DNA of 64,000 nt from the NCBI GenBank assembly GCA_004764695.1, contig SMSO01000036.1, positions 82,001 to 146,000 on the forward strand, written 5' to 3'. Below the pieces are notes generated by a model. The model saw nothing but the letters and a program-made list of their open reading frames with translations, was not told the origin of the DNA and made no database searches. Every line of letters starts with the position of its first letter. Position 1 is the stretch's first letter. This document shows positions 1 to 7,760 of the stretch, in pieces. A program made the translations under genes and the position numbers. This DNA is from Schizochytrium sp. TIO01 (taxonomy: Eukaryota > Sar > Bigyra > Thraustochytrida > Thraustochytriidae).

Positions 1-102
1 CTGTTACCCAGCATTAGGTCTTTTACATTACATTGCAGCAAGAAGAAGGAGAAAATGAGAGAGAAGATTAGTAAAAAAGGCCTATTGATCCTTAATTGAA
101 AG

Positions 103-2230
103 ATGAGCTCTGGCCAGCCAGCCTGCCATAGCAGAGCTTGTATGCCGAGCACGATCTCCGCGCTAGGCCGACGTACTCTCGCTGGTTTGCGCAAGAAGAT
201 GTCTTCCGTTCAGGTCGACCTGGGTGACCGCAGGTAAGTAATATTTCGGCATCGCCGTGTCCTTCAGAACCGGGGTTTCTTTTGAGAGAGGTTCATCTAG
301 AATAGTGCAAGTTGCTTTGTTTTGCTTTGCTTTACTTCAGCGTGCATCGCCACGGTAGGCAACTTTGTTTTAGAGTGGAGGAGTTCCGATCGTTTGACTT
401 CTACAACACGTTGTCGTGAGCTCTCGCCCGTCTATCTCTTTTGCGCAGCCTCTTTCTGCTCTAAGTGCAGACAGAGGTGAGGCGAGAGTGCTATAGCATA
501 TAGCACTTCACGTGTCCAAAGATAGATCGATGTCTTGGCGTCCTGTGCCGGCCACTTTAAAGTTATCGTTTGTTGCTTGCTCGTGCACGGAAGAATTTAT
601 CGAGTCACCAGCGGCAAAACAATTAATCTTTTCTTGACAAGAAGTATTTGAGGCGATTCTTGTAAGGGGAGTCCAATATTTTGTTGGAAATGATATATTA
701 TTTCTATGCTCCGACAATGAGAATATGCCAGAGAAAGACCAAAATCGTAGTGCTGTCATTGGCTTCTGAGTATTCGTTTGATGCCTGAATAGGGGTGTAT
801 GGCATGGATATAAAGAAAGGAATGAGAAGGTGGTGCGCAACAAAATAAACTCAAATCTTTTATTGGAATGGAATAAACAATCACTGTGCCGATATAAACA
901 GGATGATATGAAGATGGAGGGCTAACGTGTCAATTTTTTCAATGATTTATGCAGTTACCCTATCGAGTTCAAGCCTCTGCAGGAGCTCGGTAGCACTCTC
1001 GCCGGTCTCCTTAAGCCGGGAAGCTGTGTCATTGTGACCAACGATGTGGTGGGCCCGATTTACGGTGAGAAGGTAAAGGCAAGTCTTACCGCTGCTGGAT
1101 TCAAACCTGCCTACATTGAGCTTGAAGATGGCGAGGCCAAGAAGACTCCCGAGACCTACGTTGCACTTGTGAACAAGCTCTTGGAGCTTCAGGTGGACCG
1201 CAAGACCCCAATCGTTGCTGTTGGTGGTGGTGTGACCACGGATATTGCTGGGTTTGCAGCTGCCACTGTGATGCGCGGCGTTCCTTTCGCCAACGTTCCG
1301 ACGACCCTTCTCGCTCAGGTCGATGCCTCTGTTGGTGGCAAGACTGGTGTGAACACCACACACGGCAAGAACCTCCTGGGTGCGTTTTGGCAACCTTTTC
1401 TCGTCCATGTCGCAGTGGATACCCTTGAGACACTCTCTGATCCCGAGTTTCGCTGCGGTCTTGGCGAAGTCGTCAAGCACGCTGTTCTTGAGGAGGTACA
1501 GGATGCTTCAGGTAAGTGGGTGCCGAGCACAGCCTTCTTTGAGTGGCTCGAGGCCAACTCTGAGAAGCTCGTGGCCCGGGACACAGATGCATTGAACTAC
1601 ACTGTGCGTCGCTGCTGCGAAATTAAGGCTGCAGTCGTGAGCCAGGACGAGCGCGAGTCAGGCAAACGCGCTCTCCTTAACTTGGGCCACACTGTGGGCC
1701 ATGCAGTAGAGGCTGTTGTTGGCTATGGAGGCCTTCGTCATGGCGAAGCTGTTGCTATGGGCACTGTAGCGGAAACCCACCTAGCTGTGCTCCGTGGATA
1801 TTGCGATAAGGCCTTGCCGGAGCGGATCAGTGCTCTGCTCCGTAAGCTTCACCTTCCCACTGGCCTTGAGGGTCTCAATGTGGATGACCTTGTGAAGGCT
1901 TCTCTCATGGACAAGAAACGTGAGCAGTCGCACATCTCAGTGACCATGCCTTACGCGATCGGTGATGTTCGTCTTGAGAAGATTCTCCCTGAAGAGCTCA
2001 TTCCCGCCTTCGAGTCACTCACCACTAGTGTCGCTGTGCCCCAGGCCAATGGTGATGGTGGTGCTTCTGGTGCTGCTGCCAGCTCGCCTCTCCCTGTCGC
2101 TGAGGCCCCCCCCAGCGCTAACTCTTTCGCCAATGCTGCTCACCAAAATTCCCAGAATTTTATGACCGGTAGGCCCACCACCCGCGTGAAGCAGCCTCCT
2201 GGCGGAGCCTCTTCCATCATCTTTGGCTAA
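103..2230 (+). CDS. aroB: 3-dehydroquinate synthase (AroB family), two exons
   Basis: Converts DAHP to 3-dehydroquinate, the second step of the shikimate pathway. I read it as exon 1 (103..233) and exon 2 (955..2230), 468 aa. The donor at 234 is GTAAGT, the acceptor is TTTATGCAG ending at 954, and a CTAAC branch-like site lies at 922-926. Joining them gives VDLGDRSYPI, the usual start of the family's first strand. Family motifs follow: GGGVTTDIAGF (NAD site), VDASVGGKTGVN, GKNLLGAF, the metal-ligand regions GLGEVVKH and LNLGHTVGHAVE, then HGEAVAMG. In-frame ATGs at 103, 142 and 199 are all possible. The first has A at -3 and would give an Arg-rich, targeting-like leader; 199 would give a leaderless enzyme. 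A Ser/Ala/Pro-rich tail of about 70 residues ends in RPTTRVKQPPGGASSIIFG, which resembles Jupiter/HN1 microtubule-associated peptides. The enzyme is free-standing rather than part of a pentafunctional AROM protein. Confidence 0.9.
234..954 (+). other. Spliceosomal intron of the dehydroquinate synthase gene
   Basis: 721 bp between AG|GTAAGT and TTATGCAG|T. It is T-rich toward the 3' end with CTAAC about 30 nt before the acceptor. The phase-2 junction restores an AGT (Ser) codon in the VDLGDRSYPI motif, which is the main support. No stable coding content is seen inside. Confidence 0.85.
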
Positions 2231-3105
2231 ATTACTTTCACGATCATGGTATCTATTTTGCTGTACGTTTCGTATCTTGCACTGCCTGAATTCAACCAAG
2301 ACGCCTCTCCACAAATGACCTGCCTCCACATGCATATTCTAAACTTCTTCAAGTCGCTCTAAACCCTGGCTGCTTGTGCACAACAGCTAACACTTACATT
2401 ACTTTGAGCCTAAGCCATATTCTTGTCGCATCGCACATACTTATGATTTGGAAGAAATCATTAGCTACTGCTGCAGAGTGCATCTTAAACATTTTACCAT
2501 TGTCTGATCCAAGAAAGCTCCTGAGTCAGATAGACAAAATGCACCCTAAGTGTCGGCTTGTTGCTGAAGAATCAAATCCTTGCCACCGATTGTCAAACCC
2601 TAACTCCTAATTTCTCCTCTCAAGGTTATAAGACAAACTTCCATGATATATCTGCTGCGACTTTATTCAACCTTCTCACGCGCGTCTTCATCGTTTAGAG
2701 GAATCAATATGAATCTCTATCTGCCATGTGCTCAGTAATTCCTGCAGACTTGTTTTCATGCTCTCTTGAATACAATTAGGTATCATTATAATTCTCATGA
2801 GCGCTCCATACATTAAAAAAATAAAAACGGGAAAAAGAAATTACCTAGGTGACAAATACCTATGCAGGTAGTAAGCAGGTTCGTTCATTTTTCATTTTTC
2901 CAAAATTACTTTTGTTTCTTTCTCATTTACACTAGTACACACGTTTGACCATCTTAGGGGAAATATATATACATATAATATGTCTAGGATTTTTGCAATG
3001 CCTAAAACTAAGAGCGCCCAGACACGAGACGCGAGAAACTAAGCACCAAACACTAAGCACCAAACACCAAACACCTAATACCAAACGTTTGTCAACATTA
3101 GAAAC
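2231..3105. other. Intergenic, 3' region of aroB and upstream of the orphan gene
   Basis: No gene seen. AT-rich, with short ORFs only. Near 3018-3088 there is an imperfect tandem of CCAAACAC/CTAAGCA-type units directly upstream of the next start codon, so it probably lies in that gene's 5' UTR or promoter. Confidence 0.5.
3044..3087 (+). repeat. Short CCAAACACyTAAGCA-type tandem
   Basis: Four to five imperfect copies of a 9-16 nt unit (CACCAAACACTAAG, CACCAAACACCAAACACC, TACCAAACG) sit 20-60 nt before the ATG at 3106. Visible by eye; function unknown. Confidence 0.6.
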
Positions 3106-3693
3106 ATGAAGACTGATAAGGAGATGGTGGAGTACACCATGAAGAAGTGCCAAGAATATCTGACCAAGATTCAAATTGCCGAGGAGATGGGCGATGCATA
3201 CTGGATTGAGCAAAAAACGGCCATGCACAAGTCAAGTGCTGAAGAACGGGGTGAGGAGTTCTTTTGTATTCCAGATAATGAAAAGGCCTCATTCTTTCAC
3301 TACCTGGCTATTCCCTTAGACAAGTCCAAAACAAGCGCAAACCAGTTCTACAAAGACAACGAAGGTGACATCACCTTACTCGAGGCCATGCTCGACAAGC
3401 TCAAGGTTTTCTTCCGCTTATGGTATCTCAATGATGCAACTGAGGATGAAAAGCACAACATCGAGTACGTGTATTTTGGGTTTTATCTCCCTCCGCATAA
3501 CTCACACCCCCGAGCAATTTTTCACGCCTTGACCACGCCCCTCAACGACAAGCCCGAGAACCTCGACACGGATCACACTGACGAGTGGAAAGATATGCCG
3601 GTTTTTATAGATATCCTCAAGGGCAAACCTATAAACCCGAACGAGCCCTATACCAAGTACACTGTGGAGGAGCTCATAGTACTTCCTCAATAA
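3106..3693 (+). CDS. Orphan protein, 195 aa
   Basis: Not recognised. ATG with A at -3 (AAACATGAAG), uninterrupted reading frame and codon use like the neighbouring genes support a real single-exon gene. The product is soluble and acidic, with no signal peptide or membrane segment. The first ~30 residues (MKTDKEMVEYTMKKCQEYLT onward) look like an amphipathic helix. The middle is rich in aromatics (FFRLWYL, YVYFGFYLPP), and the C-terminal third is rich in Pro/Asp/Glu. No catalytic motif was identified. It lies downstream of and parallel to the dehydroquinate synthase, with 875 bp between them and no sign of co-transcription. Confidence 0.65.
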   Translation: MKTDKEMVEYTMKKCQEYLTKIQIAEEMGDAYWIEQKTAMHKSSAEERGEEFFCIPDNEKASFFHYLAIPLDKSKTSANQFYKDNEGDITLLEAMLDKLKVFFRLWYLNDATEDEKHNIEYVYFGFYLPPHNSHPRAIFHALTTPLNDKPENLDTDHTDEWKDMPVFIDILKGKPINPNEPYTKYTVEELIVLPQ

Positions 3694-4480
3694 ATAACCA
3701 CTCTCACCGGCCTGAGGCTTTGCCTTTCCATCTTTTTATTTGGGTAAAAATCCATTATCAAAGCGATAGCACGTTGTACCTTATTTATGAGATCACCAGA
3801 AAACGTCTTTGCTTTTGACTAATCTTTCCTCGTTTCCTGCATTGGGAAGCTGGATGGCAATTAAAAAGTACTTTCGGTGACAGGCTCTGCGAAGCACAGG
3901 TTCGATGTGGGCTATATGTCATATGCTTGGAGCTGCTGCATAGGTCCGCATGATTCAAACGAAAAACACTCATGAACTTTGTTTGTCCCTTTGGTCCACG
4001 CGCCTTGATTTCTGCATCATGTCCTGGCAAAGACAATCGTTGTAACTCAGAATTACAGTTCCACCTTGGTGATTCCTTTTATCAGCGTGTAATCCAGCTC
4101 CAACTAAGACATTGAAACAGCCAACTTGCAAATGTATGAATATTTGCGTGCAGGCAGATTCTCCAAACTTGTTTCTGATGAGGGATGAGTCCAGTCAGCC
4201 AAAGGTCGACTATGAATACGGAGGCAAAAAACTAGAAAGAGGCTCGAAGAAGGCTTAGGAAGATCTGATAAACTTTGGCTTAAAGGGTTCACGATCTGCT
4301 GTCTTTGGAATTAAATTCCAGGGCGTGCTAATTTATATCATAATAGGGGGGTCAGACTATACTAGAAATATTGAATAAAATAACTTAGGTTAACTTGTTT
4401 CTCTAACCATCAACTTAGGTTTGATCATTCTTATTTCTTTTAAATACGTATGCGCAGTTTCAATTCTTAAATTTCCTTGA
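3694..4480. other. Intergenic, no gene seen
   Basis: Contains only short, low-quality ORFs. Base composition becomes clearly AT-rich after about 4320, on approaching the repeat array beside the IS607-type element. Confidence 0.5.
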
Positions 4481-4499
4481 CTTCTCAACCAAGTATCTG

Positions 4500-4790
4500 A
4501 TTGCTTAGTTTTTAATAAATAAATAGCTGATAACTAGTTCCGACTAGAGTTTTAATAAGTAGTTATCTGACAATTCGTTCTGACTGGGGTTTAAGCTTTA
4601 AATAGCTGATAATTAGTTGCGATTGGACTTTAATAAGGAGCAAATAGCTGATAATTAGTTGCGATTGGGATTTAATAAGCAAATAACTGATAATTAGTCC
4701 CGAGTGGGGTTTAAGAGTTAGAGTTAGCTGACGATTAGTTCCAGTGGAGTTTACGAATGGATTAGCTGACAATTATTTCCCATTGAGTGA
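4500..4790. repeat. Array of about seven diverged ~40 bp repeats
   Basis: A unit of the form TAGCTGATAATTAGTTGCGA followed by TTGGGNTTTAATAAGCAAA recurs about every 40 nt. Copies start near 4525, 4568, 4603, 4647, 4684, 4725 and 4763. The two central copies are nearly identical over about 30 nt; the outer ones are more diverged. The array lies 0.55 kb beyond the nuclease stop codon, on the side where an IS607 element would have its right end. Whether it belongs to the element, to its target or to a separate minisatellite cannot be told from sequence alone. Confidence 0.8.
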
Positions 4791-5116
4791 CTTATTATGG
4801 GTTCAGTGATTCATCAGAGACTATTGATAATACTTCTGTAAGTATATCAGAGGATGATCTTATGCTTACCATTGTGAGAGCTGATGTGAGTGAAGACCTA
4901 TCGAGTACGACGCTCAGTCAGCTTTTCTTCGGTGAAACACATTTTCCTTGTTGTGGTGATAACGTCGACAGTAGCACTGCATCGACTGAAGATCTAGTAC
5001 GCGTCCCGATGTCATGTAGTCTAAGATTGGCAAATAACACATACATCCCTGTAGCTATTTTTTGGTACATCGAGAGTGATACCTTGTATTTTATATTATT
5101 TAAACTTGATACATAA
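4787..5116 (+). other. Possible coding fragment of 109 codons
   Basis: An open frame begins right after the ~40 bp repeats with a GTG; the first ATG is at 4862, leaving about 84 residues. The conceptual product is Ser/Thr/Asp-rich at first (SDSSETIDNTSVSISEDD) and hydrophobic at the end (VAIFWYIESDTLYFILF). It has no recognised domain. It could be a remnant of a gene next to the transposon, or chance. Low confidence. Confidence 0.25.
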
Positions 5117-5269
5117 GATACACAAGTCGTACTTTGTTTATATCATGAAAGGTCCATCTCACTTTTACGTGTACATAGAATTGCCTTTTTAAAATAATTA
5201 AATAACAAGGATTCAGCTTTATTGTCTTTAATGTTACTCTTAGATTTTAAACTATAAAATTTGCAAAAC

Positions 5270-5360
5270 TTGCATTTCATAGAAGGAGCTAAGACTCCAT
5301 CACGAGCTAGTTAGACTAACCCGCGACTCAATGAAATGATTTTTTTAAATCATGTCCTTG
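5270..5360 (-). ncRNA. Candidate guide-RNA scaffold / right end of the IS607-type element
   Basis: Directly at and after the nuclease stop codon (- strand) there are three inverted repeats. ATGATTT/AAATCAT (5336..5353, 4-nt loop) overlaps the stop; GTTAG-t-CTAAC lies at 5310..5320; and GGAG/CTCC with a 6-nt loop lies at 5285..5298. Between them is TTGAGTCGCGGGTTAG. In TnpB and Fanzor systems the guide RNA covers the 3' end of the nuclease gene and the transposon's right end, with the guide taken from flanking DNA. Position and fold fit that, but the exact boundary and expression are inference. Confidence 0.45.
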
Positions 5361-6793
5361 GATAGGTAGCGTAAAAGGATGCCTCTTGCGGCATGGACAT
5401 CACGGTCTGCTACATGGTTGCACTTGGGATTAGGGCATTGGAAAATCTTGGATGCCCCGAGGTTATGGTGGAGGGTACCACACTCATTGCATGTTTTGGA
5501 AGTGTAACTTTCTTGGCAAAGAACAAGCTTGCACCACGGGAACATCTCAGCCTTATGAATGAGAGCCTGGCGGAACCCAAAATGGGACCAACGACACATC
5601 ATTCGAATAGACTTCTTGGAGATCCGTCGCTCCATCCTCCTGCTCATCTTAGAGGTTTCGAATTTGGGCAGGAGAATAACACGATAGTTTTCACAAAGCC
5701 AAAGCGCGAGCTTGCGGTGAATCTCAGTGATCTTGTTCTTGATCTTGAGTTGGGCGCGATAGAAGGCGCGCTTCAAGGGGGTGTTGAAATTGTCTTTATC
5801 ACTGGATGCAGTTTTCTTTTTATCAATGCTGCTTTGGATCTTATCAACGCGGCGACAGAGATAGAATATGGTTCTAAAATCTTTCCCTGTGCCCCATTCA
5901 ATGGCGCGGCCATCGGCGTCATACATCGTCTGAAACGAGCGAACACCCGGGTCTAGAGCAATGACACCATGGTGCGCCTTGGGTGCCTGGTCCATTGGAC
6001 GCTTTTTTTCTTCTCGTAAGAAGCAGAAGTAGACATGCCCAAGGCGATTCATTTGCACACGCATGGCGTTCGAAATCTGGTCGGGGAACTTTTCTTTACG
6101 TATTCGGAATTCTTTTAGAAAGTTGGAGGTCTTTGATTTCTTCGCATTCCAGGTACGTGCATTCACTTCGAAAATCTGTGATTCGTCACGCTTGGTCCGA
6201 AACTTATAGAAAGATCGCTCATGGACTTTCTTTTGTACAGCGAGTTCTTCGTTTTTGGCTCGTCCCGAGTTAAGAGCCTTGAAGAAATCCCGAATCCCGG
6301 AATCACGGATAGCCTGTGGGACCTCGACAACCCATTTAGGAGGATCATGTCTTTCTTTATATCGGACGGCATTCAGTTCTCCACCAAGGGCCATATGTGT
6401 TTTTGGATTCCCATCTTCATCTACCAAAACCTGCTTCGTCTTACGATCCTTTTTGATGCACGCTTCTTGATGCAATTTGATGGCTTCTTTCTCGCCCTTC
6501 GCCATGTCTCGGTGAAACGCAACGCCAATATTGTAGGCTCTTCTAGTGACACCAAACCATTTAAGCAACTGTGTACGTTGATCTTTAGTAGGATATACCC
6601 TAACCTTTCTGGCACGGACAAGGTTATATTCTTTCTTGATGGTCTTGCGCGCCTTCGTGCGAGCTCGCTTCTTCCTCGCTGCGTCGTCGCCGTCTATTTT
6701 GCGCTGCTCGTTTTCCGTGATGCGATGCCACAAAGACGGTGATGATTCCGAGGAGGTCTTTGGTGAAGGTGTCTGAGTCTCCGGCATGTGCAT
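5345..6793 (-). CDS. tnpB: TnpB/Fanzor-type RNA-guided nuclease
   Basis: An intact 482-aa product from the ATG at 6793. The frame is open back to 7282, but the upstream part is antisense-like overlap with tnpA. Order of features: a basic, NLS-like tract (KKRARTKARK, about residues 40-54); the typical TnpB start VRARKVRVYPT then WFGVTRRAYN; RuvC-I IALDPGVRSF (Asp 281); RuvC-II ILLPKFETSKM (Glu 379); a CxxC...CxxxxC zinc ribbon (Cys 435, 438, 453, 458); and RuvC-III ADRDVHAARGI (Asp 465). All three acidic residues and four cysteines are present, so nuclease activity is plausible. Relatives use a guide RNA from the element's right end to cut DNA at the donor site and favour element retention. 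Pairing with an IS607-type TnpA fits the Fanzor2 group. Its stop codon lies in a hairpin that may belong to the guide RNA. Confidence 0.88.
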   Translation of the reverse strand: MHMPETQTPSPKTSSESSPSLWHRITENEQRKIDGDDAARKKRARTKARKTIKKEYNLVRARKVRVYPTKDQRTQLLKWFGVTRRAYNIGVAFHRDMAKGEKEAIKLHQEACIKKDRKTKQVLVDEDGNPKTHMALGGELNAVRYKERHDPPKWVVEVPQAIRDSGIRDFFKALNSGRAKNEELAVQKKVHERSFYKFRTKRDESQIFEVNARTWNAKKSKTSNFLKEFRIRKEKFPDQISNAMRVQMNRLGHVYFCFLREEKKRPMDQAPKAHHGVIALDPGVRSFQTMYDADGRAIEWGTGKDFRTIFYLCRRVDKIQSSIDKKKTASSDKDNFNTPLKRAFYRAQLKIKNKITEIHRKLALWLCENYRVILLPKFETSKMSRRMERRISKKSIRMMCRWSHFGFRQALIHKAEMFPWCKLVLCQESYTSKTCNECGTLHHNLGASKIFQCPNPKCNHVADRDVHAARGILLRYLSKDMI

Positions 6794-7322
6794 CTTGGCC
6801 GTGTACCACGAGTTTGACATTTTTTCTTTCGAAAAGGTGTTCCAAGAGGTCGACTGCGATTCGCGCAAGTCGGTCGCGGTGCATGACCACAACTTGGCCG
6901 ATTCCGCCGCGGTCACAGGCGTCCAGTAGGGAGCACAGACCTTGGCGTTTGAAATTGACCCCGCTACCGATGTCTTTGTAGACGGCGGAAGCATCTGGGT
7001 AGGCGCGCTGGAGATCGCCAACCTGGCGTTCGAGGTCCTCCTTTTGCTTGACCGAGGACACTCTGGCGTAGATAACGGTACATCCAGAGCTGCGTTGCTC
7101 GCGGCCGGTGGAACCGCAATCAAAGATGCGCTCAACATCGTCGCTGGCATAGATGCGCTTGCCTCCGGGGAAGCGCGCGAAGCGCACGCGTCCGCCATCG
7201 GCCCAGCCCCGAAGGGCGCTTGCCGAGACCCCAAACTTCCGGTGAAAGAACTTTGCTGGTTTGTATTCGAGGTTTGCTCCACTTGCAGTGTTTGGAGCTT
7301 GTCGGTTCCTCGGCCTCCCCAT
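6624..7322 (-). CDS. tnpA: IS607-type serine recombinase / transposase TnpA
   Basis: 232 aa with a good start (AAAATGGGG). Residues ~19-68 form the MerR-like helix-turn-helix typical of IS607 TnpA (YKPAKFFHRKFGVSASALRG ... GGKRIYASDDVERIF). Residues ~83-205 form the small serine-recombinase domain. The nucleophile is Ser89 in VIYARVSS, followed by DIGSGVNFKRQGL, the Arg-bearing VVVMHRDRLAR (about 145-154) and the C-terminal helix LLGIITVFVASHHGKR. The protein would excise and insert the element through a Ser-DNA covalent intermediate. After HHGKR it has an unusual ~27-residue tail with NRRRRRSEEE, resembling a nuclear-localisation signal. The last ~170 nt overlap the nuclease frame. No frameshift or missing residue is visible, so the element may be autonomous. 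Confidence 0.9.
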   Translation of the reverse strand: MGRPRNRQAPNTASGANLEYKPAKFFHRKFGVSASALRGWADGGRVRFARFPGGKRIYASDDVERIFDCGSTGREQRSSGCTVIYARVSSVKQKEDLERQVGDLQRAYPDASAVYKDIGSGVNFKRQGLCSLLDACDRGGIGQVVVMHRDRLARIAVDLLEHLFERKNVKLVVHGQDAHAGDSDTFTKDLLGIITVFVASHHGKRAAQNRRRRRSEEEASSHEGAQDHQERI

Positions 7323-7512
7323 TTTCTTATCTAACCTCTACTTCTTATCAATAACCTAACTAAACATAATATATGGTTAATATGAAACAATCACATCGAA
7401 ATATAAGTTATCGAACTTTTACGTTTTTTGATCCTGTTAATTTTCGTACATGACGAAACAAAAGCACCACAATAATAAAAAGCCTCATTCAAAAAACAAA
7501 ACTGATCAGAGA

Positions 7513-7760
7513 ATGAGCTACAAAACAAAAAGAACACTCGCATTTGTCGCACTTTTACTGGTATTAATAAGAGGTGTCACGGGAGTGTTGTAGTTTCTAA
7601 CTCATCAAACACAATGACGGAAACTTCGCCAAGTAGCACCTCGTCATCGAAGTCTTCTGATACATCAACAGTATCAGACTCCTCTGCTTACTCCTCAGAT
7701 GATTTTACAACAGAAACTTCATACAGCAGCGGCAGCAGCAGCGGCACTACTGATGACTAA
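7513..7760 (+). other. Possible small secreted Ser-rich protein gene (two short frames)
   Basis: ATG at 7513 opens a 26-codon frame reading like a signal peptide (MSYKTKRTLAFVALLLVLIR, then GVTGVL, stop 7591-7593). ATG at 7614 opens a 48-codon frame in another phase, 7614..7760, almost entirely Ser/Thr/Asp (MTETSPSSTSSSKSSDTSTV onward). TTTCTAAC between them looks like a branch site. The pair could be one gene with a very short intron, one gene with a frameshift, or chance. It lies upstream of and divergent to tnpA, so it may be cargo or disrupted host sequence. Confidence 0.3.

Larger units (their letters stand above)
5285..7400 (-). mobile_element. IS607-type element (TnpA + TnpB/Fanzor) in a eukaryotic locus
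   Basis: The element is delimited approximately: the right end is set by the hairpins after the nuclease gene (about 5285), the left end lies within ~100 bp upstream of tnpA. IS607 elements have no terminal inverted repeats and no target duplication and use short GG-type junctions, so exact ends cannot be fixed from one copy. The tnpA part is clearly richer in G+C than the flanks 4320..5344 and 7323..7610. Flanking genes on both sides look eukaryotic, arguing against bacterial contamination of the assembly here. Confidence 0.75.

Noticed and set aside
947-1480. Open frame of 177 codons on the - strand
   Set aside because: Fully antisense to the dehydroquinate synthase exon 2, with no domain; a shadow of a GC-balanced coding region.
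4500-4790. CRISPR array
   Set aside because: The ~40 bp repeats are contiguous and diverged, without unique spacers of constant length, and the genome is eukaryotic.
5393-5956. Open frame of 187 codons on the + strand
   Set aside because: Antisense to the nuclease RuvC region; its composition follows from the reverse complement.
6794-7282. N-terminal 163-codon extension of the nuclease frame
   Set aside because: Overlaps tnpA in another phase, is Ser/Ala/Thr-rich without TnpB similarity, and the conserved TnpB start lies well downstream.
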